A DNA stretch of 64,000 bases from assembly GCF_031656915.1 (NCBI RefSeq), contig NZ_CP134227.1:3720001-3784000 (forward strand), in the 5' to 3' direction. A model generated the notes under the pieces. It was not told the origin of the DNA and did not search any database. It saw only the letters and a program-made list of their open reading frames with translations. Both the position numbers and the translations under genes were made by a program. The stretch comes from Nocardioides marmorisolisilvae (lineage in GTDB: Bacteria; Actinomycetota; Actinomycetes; Propionibacteriales; Nocardioidaceae). This document shows positions 55,984 through 64,000 of the stretch, in pieces (position 1 is the stretch's first letter; every line of letters begins with the position of its first letter).

Positions 55984-56352
55984 TCAGTCGAGCAGGTCGA
56001 GCAGCCAGCTGGGGCTCATCACCCGGGCGCCGACGAGCTCGACCTGCTGCTGCAGGGCTCGGTCGGCGGTGATCACCACTGCTGGGCCCAGCTCGACCGC
56101 TGCCCGGCAGCACGCGACGATCGTGGAGTCACCGTCGCGCGGGGCATGCACGGTGACCAGGTGGCCGTCCCGGCCCGCGGGTACGCCGGCCCGCGCCTGA
56201 CCCTCGAGCACCAAGACGATCTCGTCGTACGACGTGTCCGCGACCGAGAGCTGTCCGTGCAGCCGACGGGCCGCGCCGGCTCGGTCCTTCCACCAACCGT
56301 CCGGGCGCGACCCGACCACGTTGGCGCCGTCGACGACGAGGGTGGTTGCCAC
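55984..56352 (-). CDS. NYN/PIN-like domain protein
   Basis: 122 residues: TTLVVDGANVVGSRPDGWWK with the first acidic residue, RRLHGQLSVADTSYDEIVLV, GDSTIVACCRAAVELGPAVV and ITADRALQQQVELVGARVMS. The acidic residues and the T-A-D-R-A-L segment are those of PIN-like/NYN nucleases, which act on RNA. The GTG start is at 56352. It is convergent with the GNAT gene. Confidence 0.75.
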   Translation of the reverse strand: MATTLVVDGANVVGSRPDGWWKDRAGAARRLHGQLSVADTSYDEIVLVLEGQARAGVPAGRDGHLVTVHAPRDGDSTIVACCRAAVELGPAVVITADRALQQQVELVGARVMSPSWLLDLLD

Positions 56353-56426
56353 CCCCGCATGGTGCCACCACGGGCACCACCGGGGGTCCGAGCGGGGGTG
56401 GCGAGTCCCGCCGCCGAGCGGTCAGC

Positions 56427-57011
56427 TCAGCTGGCCGCCTTCTGCAGGGCGTCCTTGGCGTGGTCGAGCAGCGAGGCGAACGGCCCGGCGATCCACTGCG
56501 CGGTGGGGGAGCCCGCAGCGCTGGGGTGCGGGTGGGTCGGAGCGGTCTTCTCGGCGGTGGTGAGCATCGTGCCCATCCGGACGCGGGCCTTCTCGTCGGC
56601 CGACGAGAGCACCTCGGGGAACTCCTGGGTCTCCTCGGCCTCCGCGTGGTCGGAGACGGACTTCTCGAACTCGGCCAGCTGGTGGTCGAAGTCGGGGCTG
56701 CTGACGTCGAGCTTCTCGAGCTCGACGAGCACCTTGTTGGCCTCCGCCTCCTCCTCGTTGCGGGCGTCGGTGACCTCCTTGCCGGCGGACTGGCTGGAGA
56801 CCGGACGCAGCACCATCTCCTCGGCGGTCTCGTGCATCGCCAGCAGGGCCCGCAGCTCGTCGAAGGTCTCGGACTTGTGCTGGGCGTCGGTGGCGGACTG
56901 GACCTCGGCGAAGAGGTCGCGGATCCGGGCATGCTGCTCGAGCAGGATCCGGATGACGTCTCCCTCCGGCAGCTCGGCTGCCCGGGCGCGCTCCTCGGCT
57001 GCTGTGCTCAT
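56427..57011 (-). CDS. Hemerythrin HHE-domain protein
   Basis: 194 residues. Iron ligands fit the pattern EQHARIRDLF, LLAMHETAEEMVLRPV and SVSDHAEAEETQEFPEV (HxxxE repeats), a DcrH/HHE four-helix bundle. Such proteins bind a di-iron centre and sense or handle O2, NO or iron. AGGAGGA precedes ATG 57011. The C-terminal segment (APTHPHPSAAGSPTAQWIAG) is a Pro/His-rich extension common in actinobacterial members. It is next to a small acidic protein and a cyclase on the same strand. Confidence 0.85.
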   Translation of the reverse strand: MSTAAEERARAAELPEGDVIRILLEQHARIRDLFAEVQSATDAQHKSETFDELRALLAMHETAEEMVLRPVSSQSAGKEVTDARNEEEAEANKVLVELEKLDVSSPDFDHQLAEFEKSVSDHAEAEETQEFPEVLSSADEKARVRMGTMLTTAEKTAPTHPHPSAAGSPTAQWIAGPFASLLDHAKDALQKAAS

Positions 57012-57099
57012 TGCTCCTCCTGGATGGATTCGGGGGCGATCGGCGGTTCCTGCCGCCGTACCCGGGGCCCGTCGGAGGCAAACCGCCGAAGGGCTTTGG

Positions 57100-57324
57100 T
57101 CAGCTCGGCTCGTCCTGGGTGTCCTTGGAGTCCGTCGCCTCGACGTCGGTCTGGTTGGGCTCCTCGTCGGGGTCCTTGTCGATGCGCTCCTCAAGATCGG
57201 CGTCGTCGACGCCCTCCTCCTCCGGGAGGCCTTCGACCGAGGTGTCCCGGGCCTGCTTGACCCGCTCCATGCCGCGGTTCTCGATCATGTTGTCGTTGAG
57301 GTTTCCCTCCGGCGGCTGGATCAT
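57100..57324 (-). CDS. Small acidic protein of unknown function
   Basis: 74 residues, highly acidic (EGLPEEEGVDDADLEERIDK, DPDEEPNQTDVEATDSKDTQ). No fold or family is recognised. It is probably disordered. GGGAGGA before ATG 57324 supports expression. It lies between the hemerythrin and the cyclase genes on the same strand. Confidence 0.6.
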   Translation of the reverse strand: MIQPPEGNLNDNMIENRGMERVKQARDTSVEGLPEEEGVDDADLEERIDKDPDEEPNQTDVEATDSKDTQDEPS

Positions 57325-57421
57325 CGTGAGCTCCTCCCAGGGCCTCGACCGCCCGGGGCGGCTCGCCCCTGGCTGGACCGCGCCGGTACCCCGTGGTCCC
57401 GCGCCGAAAACGGGTTCCGCG

Positions 57422-58258
57422 CTAGAGGAGAGCGACCTCCCAGAGGCGGTGCACGCCCGGCAGCCCCTTGAGCTCGGCCTCGCGGAAGTCGACCAGCACG
57501 ATGTCCTCGTTCCCGCGCAGCGCCTGGCGCAGCTCGTCGCTGACCAGGATCTCGCCGCCCTCGGCCTGCCCGGCCACCCGTGCTGCCATCGCCACATTGG
57601 TGCCGAAGAAGTCGCCGCCCTTCTCGATGGCGGTGCCGGAGTGGATGCCGACCCGGACCCGGATCGGGTTCCGCCGCAGCAACCGGTGGCTCCCCGAGCC
57701 GAGCGCGTCCTGGATCGCGATGCCGGCATGGACCGCGGCGGCGGGGTCGCTGAACACGATCATGAAGCCGTCGCCCTGCGACTTCACGATGTGGCCGTGA
57801 TGGCGCGTGACGCAGCCGCGCACCAGCTTGTCGTGAGCGGCCAGCAGCGCCACCCACTCGTCGTCGCCGAGCTGCTCGTTGATCGCGGTGGAGTCCTCGA
57901 TGTCGGAGAAGAGGATCGTCACGGTGCCGTCCTCGGCGGTGAAGCGGCTGATCGCGCTGCGGTCCTCGGCGGTCCACCGGGCCAGGTCCTCGATGGACGC
58001 GGCGAGCAGTCCGGTCACGCCACCCTCGCGCAACCGGACCGCGCTCTCGACAGCGGTCTCCATGACGGCCCTGACCGCACGGGCACCCCGCTGCCGGCCG
58101 GTGAGGGGCGCAGCCGCGGCGGCCGTGCGACGGGCCTCGACCTGGGCCTGCAGGCCGGTGAGCTCCGTGCTGACCTTCGCGAGACTGGTCCGGGCTCGCC
58201 ACCAGAGCACGGTCATGGCGACCAGGCACACCGCCAGCACGATGATCGAGGTGAGCAC
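57422..58258 (-). CDS. Membrane-anchored class III adenylate/guanylate cyclase
   Basis: 278 residues. An N-terminal TM helix ([20 protein letters not shown]) is followed by a coiled linker and one class III catalytic domain: [20 protein letters not shown] (first metal Asp), [20 protein letters not shown] (second metal Asp), [20 protein letters not shown] and [20 protein letters not shown]. It should make cAMP or cGMP as a homodimer. GTG 58258 is used; a TTG at 58276 would add six residues. Confidence 0.85.
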   Translation of the reverse strand: MLTSIIVLAVCLVAMTVLWWRARTSLAKVSTELTGLQAQVEARRTAAAAAPLTGRQRGARAVRAVMETAVESAVRLREGGVTGLLAASIEDLARWTAEDRSAISRFTAEDGTVTILFSDIEDSTAINEQLGDDEWVALLAAHDKLVRGCVTRHHGHIVKSQGDGFMIVFSDPAAAVHAGIAIQDALGSGSHRLLRRNPIRVRVGIHSGTAIEKGGDFFGTNVAMAARVAGQAEGGEILVSDELRQALRGNEDIVLVDFREAELKGLPGVHRLWEVALL

Positions 58259-58335
58259 GGGACGAGCGTGGCACAACCCGCGGTCTCGTCGGGACCCGTG
58301 GCGGTGGGACCTCCGTCACGCCCTGTGCGACAATG

Positions 58336-58348
58336 AGAACCTGTTCTA
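58336..58348. promoter_or_regulatory. KstR-like operator upstream of the DUF35-thiolase pair
   Basis: AGAACCTGTTCTA contains a perfect AGAAC-CT-GTTCT palindrome. Including the preceding base, it matches the KstR consensus TNNAACNNGTTNNA at all but the first T. It lies 34 bp before the DUF35 ATG and near a GGAGG ribosome site. KstR represses sterol degradation genes in mycobacteria and rhodococci. Confidence 0.5.
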
Positions 58349-58381
58349 GTTCTGTCTCAGTCCGCTCCTGCTGGAGGCTCG

Positions 58382-58825
58382 ATGTCGGTACCCGCGATCG
58401 AGGGCTGGTTCACCAGTGGCGACGCGCCCGCGCTGGTCGGATCCCGCTGCACCACCTGCGCGACCGTCCACTTCCCGCGAACCGACGGGTTCTGCCGCAA
58501 CCCCCGCTGTGCCGGCGAGGAGTTCGCCGAGACCACGCTGGCCCGCCGGGGAACGGTGTGGTCCTACACGGACGCGCAGTACCAGCCGCCGCCGCCGTAC
58601 ATCCCGGCCGGCGACGACTACATCCCCTTCGCGCTGGCCGCGGTCGAGCTCCCCGAGGGCATCGTGGTCCTCGGTCAGGTGGCCGAGGGGTACGGCGTGG
58701 ACGACCTGCACGTCGGCGCGGAGGTGGAGCTCGTCGTCGAGCGGCTGTACACCGACGAGACCGGCGAGCGCACCATCTGGCGCTGGAAGCCGGTGGCCGA
58801 GCTGGGCGAGGAGGCCGACGCGTGA
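58382..58825 (+). CDS. DUF35 OB-fold/zinc-ribbon protein
   Basis: 147 residues. A zinc ribbon (LVGSRCTTCATVHFPRTDGF, then CRNPRCAGEEF; four Cys) is followed by an OB-fold (GTVWSYTDAQYQPPPPYIPA, PFALAAVELPEGIVVLGQVA). DUF35 proteins bind and activate thiolase-like partners, as in steroid side-chain removal (the DUF35 domain of ChsH2 with Ltp2). GGAGG precedes ATG 58382. The stop overlaps the thiolase start, so the pair is coupled. Confidence 0.88.
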   Translation: MSVPAIEGWFTSGDAPALVGSRCTTCATVHFPRTDGFCRNPRCAGEEFAETTLARRGTVWSYTDAQYQPPPPYIPAGDDYIPFALAAVELPEGIVVLGQVAEGYGVDDLHVGAEVELVVERLYTDETGERTIWRWKPVAELGEEADA

Positions 58826-60000
58826 GCGACGTCGTGGTGGCCGGGGTGGGCATGCACCCGTGGGGCAAGTGGGGCAGGAACTTCGTGAGCTACGGCGTCC
58901 ACGCCGCACGGGAGGCACTGGCCGACGCCGGGGTCAACTGGGCCGACGTGGACCTCGTGGTGGGCGGGGAGACGGTCCGCAACGGGTACGCCGGCTACGT
59001 GGCCGGCGCGACGTTCGCCCAGGCGCTGGGCTGGAACGGTGCCCGGGTGGCCACGTCGTACGCCGCCTGCGCGACCGGTGCCCAGGCGCTGGACACCGCC
59101 CGCGCGCGGATCCTCGCCGGGATGTCCGAGCTGGCGCTGGTGGTCGGCGCGGACACCACGCCGAAGGGCTTCCTCGCGCCCAACGCCGGCGAACGCTGGG
59201 ACGACCCGGACTGGCTGCGGTTCCGGCTGCTGGGGATGACCAACCCGGCCTACTTCGCGCTCTACGCGCGCCGCCGGATGGATCTCTACGGCGCGACCGC
59301 TGAGGACTTCGCCGCGGTCAAGGTCAAGAACTCCCGGCACGGACTGGCCAACCCCAACGCGCGCTACCGCAAGGAGGTCAGCCCGGCCGACGTGCTCGGG
59401 TCGGCGGTGGTCTGCGACCCGCTGCACCTGTTGGACATCTGCGCGACCTCCGACGGCGCCGCCGCGGTGCTGCTCTGCTCGGCCGACTATGCGCGCCGTC
59501 ATGGACTCGCCGATCCGGTGCGGGTGCGGGCCGTCTCGACGGTCACCCCGACCTTCCCCAACACGGTCATCGACATGCCGTTGCTGGCCACTGACGCCGG
59601 CACCCCGGGGCCGCGGACCTTCAAGGAGTCGATCGGCGACGCGGCGTACGAGGAGGCCGGGATCGGCCCGGACGACGTCGACGTGGCGGAGGTCTACGAC
59701 CTGTCGACCGCCCTGGAGCTCGACTGGATGGAGGACCTCGGGCTGTGCGGGCGCGGTGAGGCCGAGGCGCTTCTGCGTGCCGGGGAGACCACGCTCGGTG
59801 GCCGGATCCCGGTCAACCCCTCCGGGGGGCTGGCCTGCTTCGGCGAGGCGGTGCCCGCCCAGGCGCTCGCGCAGGTGTGCGAGCTCACCTGGCAGCTGCG
59901 TGGCCGGGCCCAGGGCCGCCAGGTCGAGGGCGCCCGGGTCGGGATCACCGCCAACCAGGGCCTGTTCGGACACGGCTCATCGGTGATTCTCAGCCTCTGA
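58822..60000 (+). CDS. Thiolase-superfamily lipid-transfer-protein (Ltp2-like aldolase/thiolase)
   Basis: 392 residues: VVVAGVGMHPWGKWGRNFVS, the Cys region VATSYAACATGAQALDTARA, VVGADTTPKGFLAPNAGERW, DICATSDGAAAVLLCSADYA, VYDLSTALELDWMEDLGLCG and NPSGGLACFGEAVPAQALAQ. This is the SCP-x/Ltp2 type. With its DUF35 partner it may act as an aldolase removing propionyl-CoA or as a thiolase on steroid or fatty acyl-CoA. GTG 58822 overlaps the DUF35 stop (GTGA). The substrate is not determined by the window. Confidence 0.88.
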   Translation: MSDVVVAGVGMHPWGKWGRNFVSYGVHAAREALADAGVNWADVDLVVGGETVRNGYAGYVAGATFAQALGWNGARVATSYAACATGAQALDTARARILAGMSELALVVGADTTPKGFLAPNAGERWDDPDWLRFRLLGMTNPAYFALYARRRMDLYGATAEDFAAVKVKNSRHGLANPNARYRKEVSPADVLGSAVVCDPLHLLDICATSDGAAAVLLCSADYARRHGLADPVRVRAVSTVTPTFPNTVIDMPLLATDAGTPGPRTFKESIGDAAYEEAGIGPDDVDVAEVYDLSTALELDWMEDLGLCGRGEAEALLRAGETTLGGRIPVNPSGGLACFGEAVPAQALAQVCELTWQLRGRAQGRQVEGARVGITANQGLFGHGSSVILSL

Positions 60001-60126
60001 GCGGGTCCGCTCTTGGATTGGCTTCACCCTCCTGCAAGGTTCGCCGGGGATCGTCGTGTCTCGTCTGCCGCGTCCGCCCGCCGGGGAGCGTTGACGGCGG
60101 AGCCCGATCACGACGAGAGGAAGCGC

Positions 60127-60936
60127 GTGTCCGCCCACAAGAGTGTCTCCACCACCGACCTGTCCTACGCCGCCGCCAAGGTGCCGGCGATCACCGTCGT
60201 CTTCTGGGTGATCAAGGTCCTCACGACCGGGATGGGGGAGGCGGCGTCGGACTACCTCGGCAACACCAACCTCGCGCTCGCCGGCGTGGTCGGGGTGGGC
60301 GGGCTGGTGCTGAGCCTGCGCTGGCAGTTGCGGACCACCCGGTACCAAGCGGCGGCGTACTGGTCCGCGGTCGCCATGGTGGCCGTCTTCGGGACCATGG
60401 CCGCTGACCTGGTGCATGTGATCCTGGGGGTGCCCTACGTCGCCTCGACCACCTTCTACGGCATCGTCCTCGCGGTGGTGCTCGTCCTCTGGTACCGCTC
60501 CGAGGGCACCTTGTCGATCCACTCGATCACCACCCGCCGCCGCGAGCTGTTCTATTGGGCCACGGTGCTGGCCAGCTTCGCGCTCGGCACCGCCGCCGGC
60601 GACCTGACCGCCGCTTCGCTGCACATGGGCTTCTTCAGGTCCGGCCTGCTGTTCGGCGCGATGATCCTGGTCCCGCTGGTCGCGTGGTGGCGCTTCGGCC
60701 TCAACGAGGTGACCGCCTTCTGGACGGCCTACATCCTGACCCGGCCGCTGGGTGCGTCGTTCGCCGACTGGTTCGGCAAGCCGCCGCGGATCACCGGCCT
60801 GGGGTACGGCGACGGCACCGTCACCTGGATCCTGGTGGCGGCGATCGTGGTGCTGGTCGGCTGGGTGGCGACGACCGAGCACGGCGTTCAGAGCGCCTCG
60901 GTCGGCGAGCCGGATCTGGAGACCGAGCCGGCCTGA
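60127..60936 (+). CDS. COG4705-type multi-pass membrane protein
   Basis: 269 residues with about seven TM helices. Recognisable repeats are AAKVPAITVVFWVIKVLTTG followed by MGEAASDYLG, STTFYGIVLAVVLVLWYRSE, ELFYWATVLASFALGTAAGD and TAFWTAYILTRPLGASFADW. This is the uncharacterised COG4705 family. Function is unknown. A GAGAGGAAG site precedes GTG 60127. The stop codon at 60934-60936 is covered by the target duplication of the IS1380 element just downstream. Confidence 0.8.
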   Translation: MSAHKSVSTTDLSYAAAKVPAITVVFWVIKVLTTGMGEAASDYLGNTNLALAGVVGVGGLVLSLRWQLRTTRYQAAAYWSAVAMVAVFGTMAADLVHVILGVPYVASTTFYGIVLAVVLVLWYRSEGTLSIHSITTRRRELFYWATVLASFALGTAAGDLTAASLHMGFFRSGLLFGAMILVPLVAWWRFGLNEVTAFWTAYILTRPLGASFADWFGKPPRITGLGYGDGTVTWILVAAIVVLVGWVATTEHGVQSASVGEPDLETEPA

Positions 60937-60937
60937 G

Positions 60938-62611
60938 CCTCAAATCACCGATCTGAGGCGGGTTAGGCGCACTCGGGCCGTTGAGGGGTTGCTGACCAGC
61001 CTCTGACGTCGGTGGTCGGGTGGAGGGCAGGAGTGTCCTGCCGGTCTGTCCGGCTTCTCCTGGGTCCTCGGGTCGTGGCGGGCGGGATGCGGGAGGTCAG
61101 CCGCTGGCGGCTGGTAGGGCGCGTAGCCGTTCGATGGCAGCGGTGATCAGTGCGGCCCAAGGCCATCGGCGGGGTAGGCGCAGGACAAGTCGTCGCCCGG
61201 TGCGGACCAGGCGGCCGGTGACGTTGTAGATCCGGCGGCGGATCTTCTTGGTCATCACCGGTGCGGTGGCCAGGCCGAGCCGGGTTGCCCATCGGGTGAG
61301 GTTGTGGGCGATGGTGTTGAGGATCAGCCAGGCTGCGTTCCCGCCGAAGCTCTTGGTCGGGAAGTGGTTCATCGCCATGTCGTGCTTGAGGTCGCGGATA
61401 GTGAGCTCGACCTCGGCGTGGCGGCGGTGGTCGGCCTCGATCTCGACGATCTCGCCGGTTCGGTCGGTGATCATCGGGTGGTAGTCGTAGATCGGGAACA
61501 GCGCTGGTTGATCGGGGTCCTGGCCGCGGTTGATTGCTTGAGCGTCGGTGAGTGGGGTGCGACGCACGATCAGCCGGACGGGATGGATTTCGCCGCGCTC
61601 GGCCAGCAGCTTGCCGCGGGGACCGCTCGCGAACGGGATGAAGGTGAATTCCGCGACCCCGGCTCCGGGCAGGAAGTAGTCGATCGGGGTCCACTCGGAT
61701 TCGGCGATCGCTGCGATCTTGTCCTTCACAGCGGAGCCGATCATGCGAGCGGTGATGGAGAAGCGCACGTCGTTGTTGCGGCAGGCGGTGACCACATCGG
61801 ACAGGTAGAACCCCGAGTCGGCGCGGAGCACGATCTCACCGGCCGCGCCCGCGCTGCGGAGTCGGCTGATGGTCTCCTTGATGAACACCGGTGCGCTGGT
61901 GGAGTCGCTCGACCGGCCCCGACGCATCCGGGCGTGTGCCACGACGCCGGCGATGTCAGGTGTTCCCGCGATAACGGCGAGCAGCGGGTGATAGCCCCGC
62001 AGCCCGGTGCGCATCACGCCGCGAGCACCGTCCTTCTTCAACCCGTAGGTCTCGCAGAGGGTGGAGTCGATGTCGACCGTGACCGACTCGCTGAATCCGG
62101 GATGTGCGCCGGCGGTGACGGCGCGGGCGAGCAGGCGCCGAGTCACGGCGTCGAGTTGGCGGGCGTGGCCGAACCCGAACGAGCGTAGGAAGGTGCCGAC
62201 CGTCGAGGAGGCGGCGACCTTGTGCCCCAGGACCGCGCCAGTGGACCCGGCCCGTAGGGCGTTGACGTCCTCGATGCAGTCCCCACCCGCCAGGAGCGAA
62301 TGGATCAACGTCAGGCACTTCCGGTCCGGGTTCGCGCCAGCGCTGCCCGGGACGGTGAGGTGTTCACGCAGCAACGGACCGAGCCCGAGCCGGTCCCCCA
62401 GGGTGGCCGCGATCAGGAGTCCGGCGTCGGACACGCCGTTCTCATCATCGGCTGTCACCCGGATGCGGTCGAGCGTGCAAGACTTCGTCACCAAGAGGGT
62501 GCTCCTTTGAAACTGCTCTGATCAAGGCGTGGTAACCATGATCGTGCAGGTCAGGAGCACCCTCTTCGCTCAGCCGCACCGACCAACGCCGTACGAATCG
62601 GTGATTTGAGG
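60938..62611 (-). mobile_element. IS1380-family insertion sequence, 1674 bp
   Basis: A 15-bp perfect terminal inverted repeat CCTCAAATCACCGAT lies at 60938-60952 and as complement at 62597-62611. The flanking 5-bp duplication is CTGAG (60933-60937 and 62612-62616). One minus-strand transposase gene fills it. Before insertion the site read GAGCCGGCCTGAGCCGGCCT, a short direct duplication around the stop codon of the COG4705 gene. Confidence 0.9.
61097..62494 (-). CDS. IS1380-family transposase
   Basis: 465 residues of the IS1380 DDE group: TLIHSLLAGGDCIEDVNALR, FGHARQLDAVTRRLLARAVT, the first Asp in SVTVDIDSTLCETYGLKKDG, GEIVLRADSGFYLSDVVTAC (second Asp), and the C-terminal YDYHPMITDRTGEIVEIEAD with AEVELTIRDLKHDMAMNHF (Glu). 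It looks intact. GGAGCA-type bases and 44-bp spacing from the right terminal repeat support ATG 62494. Confidence 0.9.
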   Translation of the reverse strand: MVTKSCTLDRIRVTADDENGVSDAGLLIAATLGDRLGLGPLLREHLTVPGSAGANPDRKCLTLIHSLLAGGDCIEDVNALRAGSTGAVLGHKVAASSTVGTFLRSFGFGHARQLDAVTRRLLARAVTAGAHPGFSESVTVDIDSTLCETYGLKKDGARGVMRTGLRGYHPLLAVIAGTPDIAGVVAHARMRRGRSSDSTSAPVFIKETISRLRSAGAAGEIVLRADSGFYLSDVVTACRNNDVRFSITARMIGSAVKDKIAAIAESEWTPIDYFLPGAGVAEFTFIPFASGPRGKLLAERGEIHPVRLIVRRTPLTDAQAINRGQDPDQPALFPIYDYHPMITDRTGEIVEIEADHRRHAEVELTIRDLKHDMAMNHFPTKSFGGNAAWLILNTIAHNLTRWATRLGLATAPVMTKKIRRRIYNVTGRLVRTGRRLVLRLPRRWPWAALITAAIERLRALPAASG

Positions 62612-62634
62612 CTGAGCCGGCCTGAACCGCGGAG

Positions 62635-63903
62635 TCAGCGCAGCGGGTCGAAGGACCGCAGCAGGTCGTCGGTGCGGCCGTGGACGAGCTGGTCGGCGAG
62701 CAGCCGACCGGTCAGCGGGCCGAGCGCGATGCCCCACATGCCGTGGCCGCCCGCGACGTACACCCGGTCCGAGCGGGTGCGGCCGACCAGCGGGAGCCCG
62801 TCGGCTGTGCACGGCCGGGACCCGACCCACTCGTCGGTGCGCGCGGACCAGTCGACTCCGGCGAACATCGGCTTCGCGGCGTCCACGATCGCCGCGATCC
62901 GCCGCGGGTCGAGGGGTGCGCCGGGCTTGCGGAACTCCATCATCCCTGCGACCCGCAGTCCGTCCCCGGGGCCGCCGAGCGGGGTGCAGGCGACGCGCTG
63001 GGTGGGCAGGTAGATCGGGTTCGCCGGTGCCTGCTCGGGACGGACGGTGAAGCTGTAGCCGCGGCCCGCCTGCACCAGGGTGCGGACGCCGTGCCGGCGG
63101 GCCAGACCACCCAGCCAGGTGCCGGTGGCCACCACGACGGCATCCGCCTCGATCTCGGTGGTGTCGGCGAACCGGACGACGGCGCGGCTGCCGTGCTGCA
63201 CCACGTCGGCCACCTCGCGGCCGGTGAGGATCTCGCCGCCGGCGTGCTTGACGGCGTCGGCGAGCGCGTGCACGAAGTCGCCCGGGTTGATGTACCGCTG
63301 CCCGGCGAGGCTGATCCCGCAGTCCACTCCGGCGCCGAGCGCGGGCTCAAGAGCGTGCACGGCGTCACGGTCCAGGAGGGTGTGGTCGACGGAGCCGCCG
63401 GCCTCGTTGACCCGCCGGAACTCCTCGACCAGCACCGCCCGGTCGGACTCGGACGCGAACGCCGCCAGGAACGGCGTGGCGGGCTTGGTGGGGGCTGCCA
63501 CCGGCGACCGGGTCGAGCCGGTCAGCTCGTCGTAGGCGTCGAGGGCGACGGCGTTGGCCCGGTTGAACACGCCCATCGCCTGCTGCCAGTGCCGGTCGGT
63601 GCAGTGCCGGGCGAATCCGGTGAGGAAGCGCAGCAGGCGAGGGTTCGCGGTGAGCGGGACGTAGACCGGTGACTTCGGGCTCAGCGCGGCCCGGATGCCG
63701 GTGGACAGGATCGCCGGCTCGGGCAGCGGCAGGGTGAGCGCGGGGGAGAGCCATCCCGCGTTGCCCCAGGACGAGCCCGCCGCCACGTCGTACTTGTCGA
63801 CGACCGTGACCTCGACTCCCTCGCGTTGCAGGAACCAGGCGGTGGAGAGCCCCACCATGCCGGCACCGACCACGACCACGCGCTGTGCACTCATGGTGTC
63901 CAT
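62635..63903 (-). CDS. DadA-like FAD-dependent D-amino-acid dehydrogenase/oxidase
   Basis: 422 residues. The FAD loop is VVVVGAGMVGLSTAWFLQRE. The DadA-like segments SSWGNAGWLSPALTLPLPEP, DCGISLAGQRYINPGDFVHA, DAVVVATGTWLGGLARRHGV and SRPCTADGLPLVGRTRSDRV, VYVAGGHGMWGIALGPLTGR complete a DAO-family fold. It would oxidise a D-amino acid or an N-methyl amine. The start at 63903 is used; ATG 63894 is an alternative. The gene originally followed the COG4705 gene tail-to-tail, before the IS1380 insertion. Confidence 0.85.
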   Translation of the reverse strand: MDTMSAQRVVVVGAGMVGLSTAWFLQREGVEVTVVDKYDVAAGSSWGNAGWLSPALTLPLPEPAILSTGIRAALSPKSPVYVPLTANPRLLRFLTGFARHCTDRHWQQAMGVFNRANAVALDAYDELTGSTRSPVAAPTKPATPFLAAFASESDRAVLVEEFRRVNEAGGSVDHTLLDRDAVHALEPALGAGVDCGISLAGQRYINPGDFVHALADAVKHAGGEILTGREVADVVQHGSRAVVRFADTTEIEADAVVVATGTWLGGLARRHGVRTLVQAGRGYSFTVRPEQAPANPIYLPTQRVACTPLGGPGDGLRVAGMMEFRKPGAPLDPRRIAAIVDAAKPMFAGVDWSARTDEWVGSRPCTADGLPLVGRTRSDRVYVAGGHGMWGIALGPLTGRLLADQLVHGRTDDLLRSFDPLR

Positions 63904-64000
63904 GGTCCGTGACCACGCTCACCAGGGCACTGCCCGTCAGGCCATCGTTCCAGTCACCGGGTTGTGCGATCCCACAACCCCTGCTGGGCGGCCGGCTCTC

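Overview
The window is high-GC DNA from an actinobacterium. AGGAGG-type ribosome sites, many GTG and TTG starts, several apparently leaderless genes, a KstR-like operator next to a steroid-type thiolase pair, and the mix of CoxMSL-type hydroxylases, FMO and Ltp/DUF35 proteins suggest Nocardioidaceae or a close relative. That placement is inference. No rRNA, tRNA or CRISPR array was seen.

Layout. 1-4550: the start of a secreted YD-repeat-like protein, a large LAL/LuxR regulator behind a duplicated upstream region, and decayed gene pieces. 4553-9791: two different IS21-family elements about 50 bp apart, each with an intact 6-bp target duplication. 10055-13028: a four-gene operon (XRE-cupin regulator, B3/B4 tRNA-editing-like protein, ABM-like protein, trans-sulfuration-type PLP enzyme). 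13411-19553: a GNAT enzyme, an MreB-like protein, a natural RodA-PBP2 (SEDS plus transpeptidase) fusion and a one-TM partner. 19655-24950: thioesterase, lipase, SDR, metallo-hydrolase and AraC regulator. 24998-30966: assorted single genes (DUF1801, TSUP permease, FMO, PI-PLC-like, HesB-like, serine hydrolase).

31028-51583 is the most interesting part. It combines an AllH/AllF/AllG-like carbamoyltransferase set, a PucR regulator, a UraA-type permease, a three-subunit molybdenum hydroxylase with a CoxG-like membrane protein, an amidase, HyuA/HyuB, carbamate kinase, a barbiturase/cyanurate-hydrolase family enzyme and a CaiB/BaiF CoA-transferase. I read it as an oxidative pyrimidine (uracil/thymine via barbiturate) pathway in which the ring-opened ureido acid may be split phosphorolytically to give carbamoyl phosphate, so that carbamate kinase recovers ATP. 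This would be a chain-extended analogue of oxalurate cleavage by E. coli AllFGH/AllK. A 13-bp palindrome (GGCAA-N3-TTGCC type) lies upstream of hyuA, the carbamate kinase and the CoA-transferase, with a weaker copy before the permease, and ties them into one candidate regulon.

51599-60936: a DHA2 drug exporter fused to a MarR-like domain, its TetR neighbour and a divergent glutaryl-CoA-dehydrogenase-like gene with a long inverted repeat between them, small GNAT/NYN/hemerythrin/cyclase genes, a DUF35-Ltp pair and a COG4705 membrane protein. 60938-62611: an IS1380-family element with a CTGAG duplication. 62635-63903: a DadA-like oxidase.
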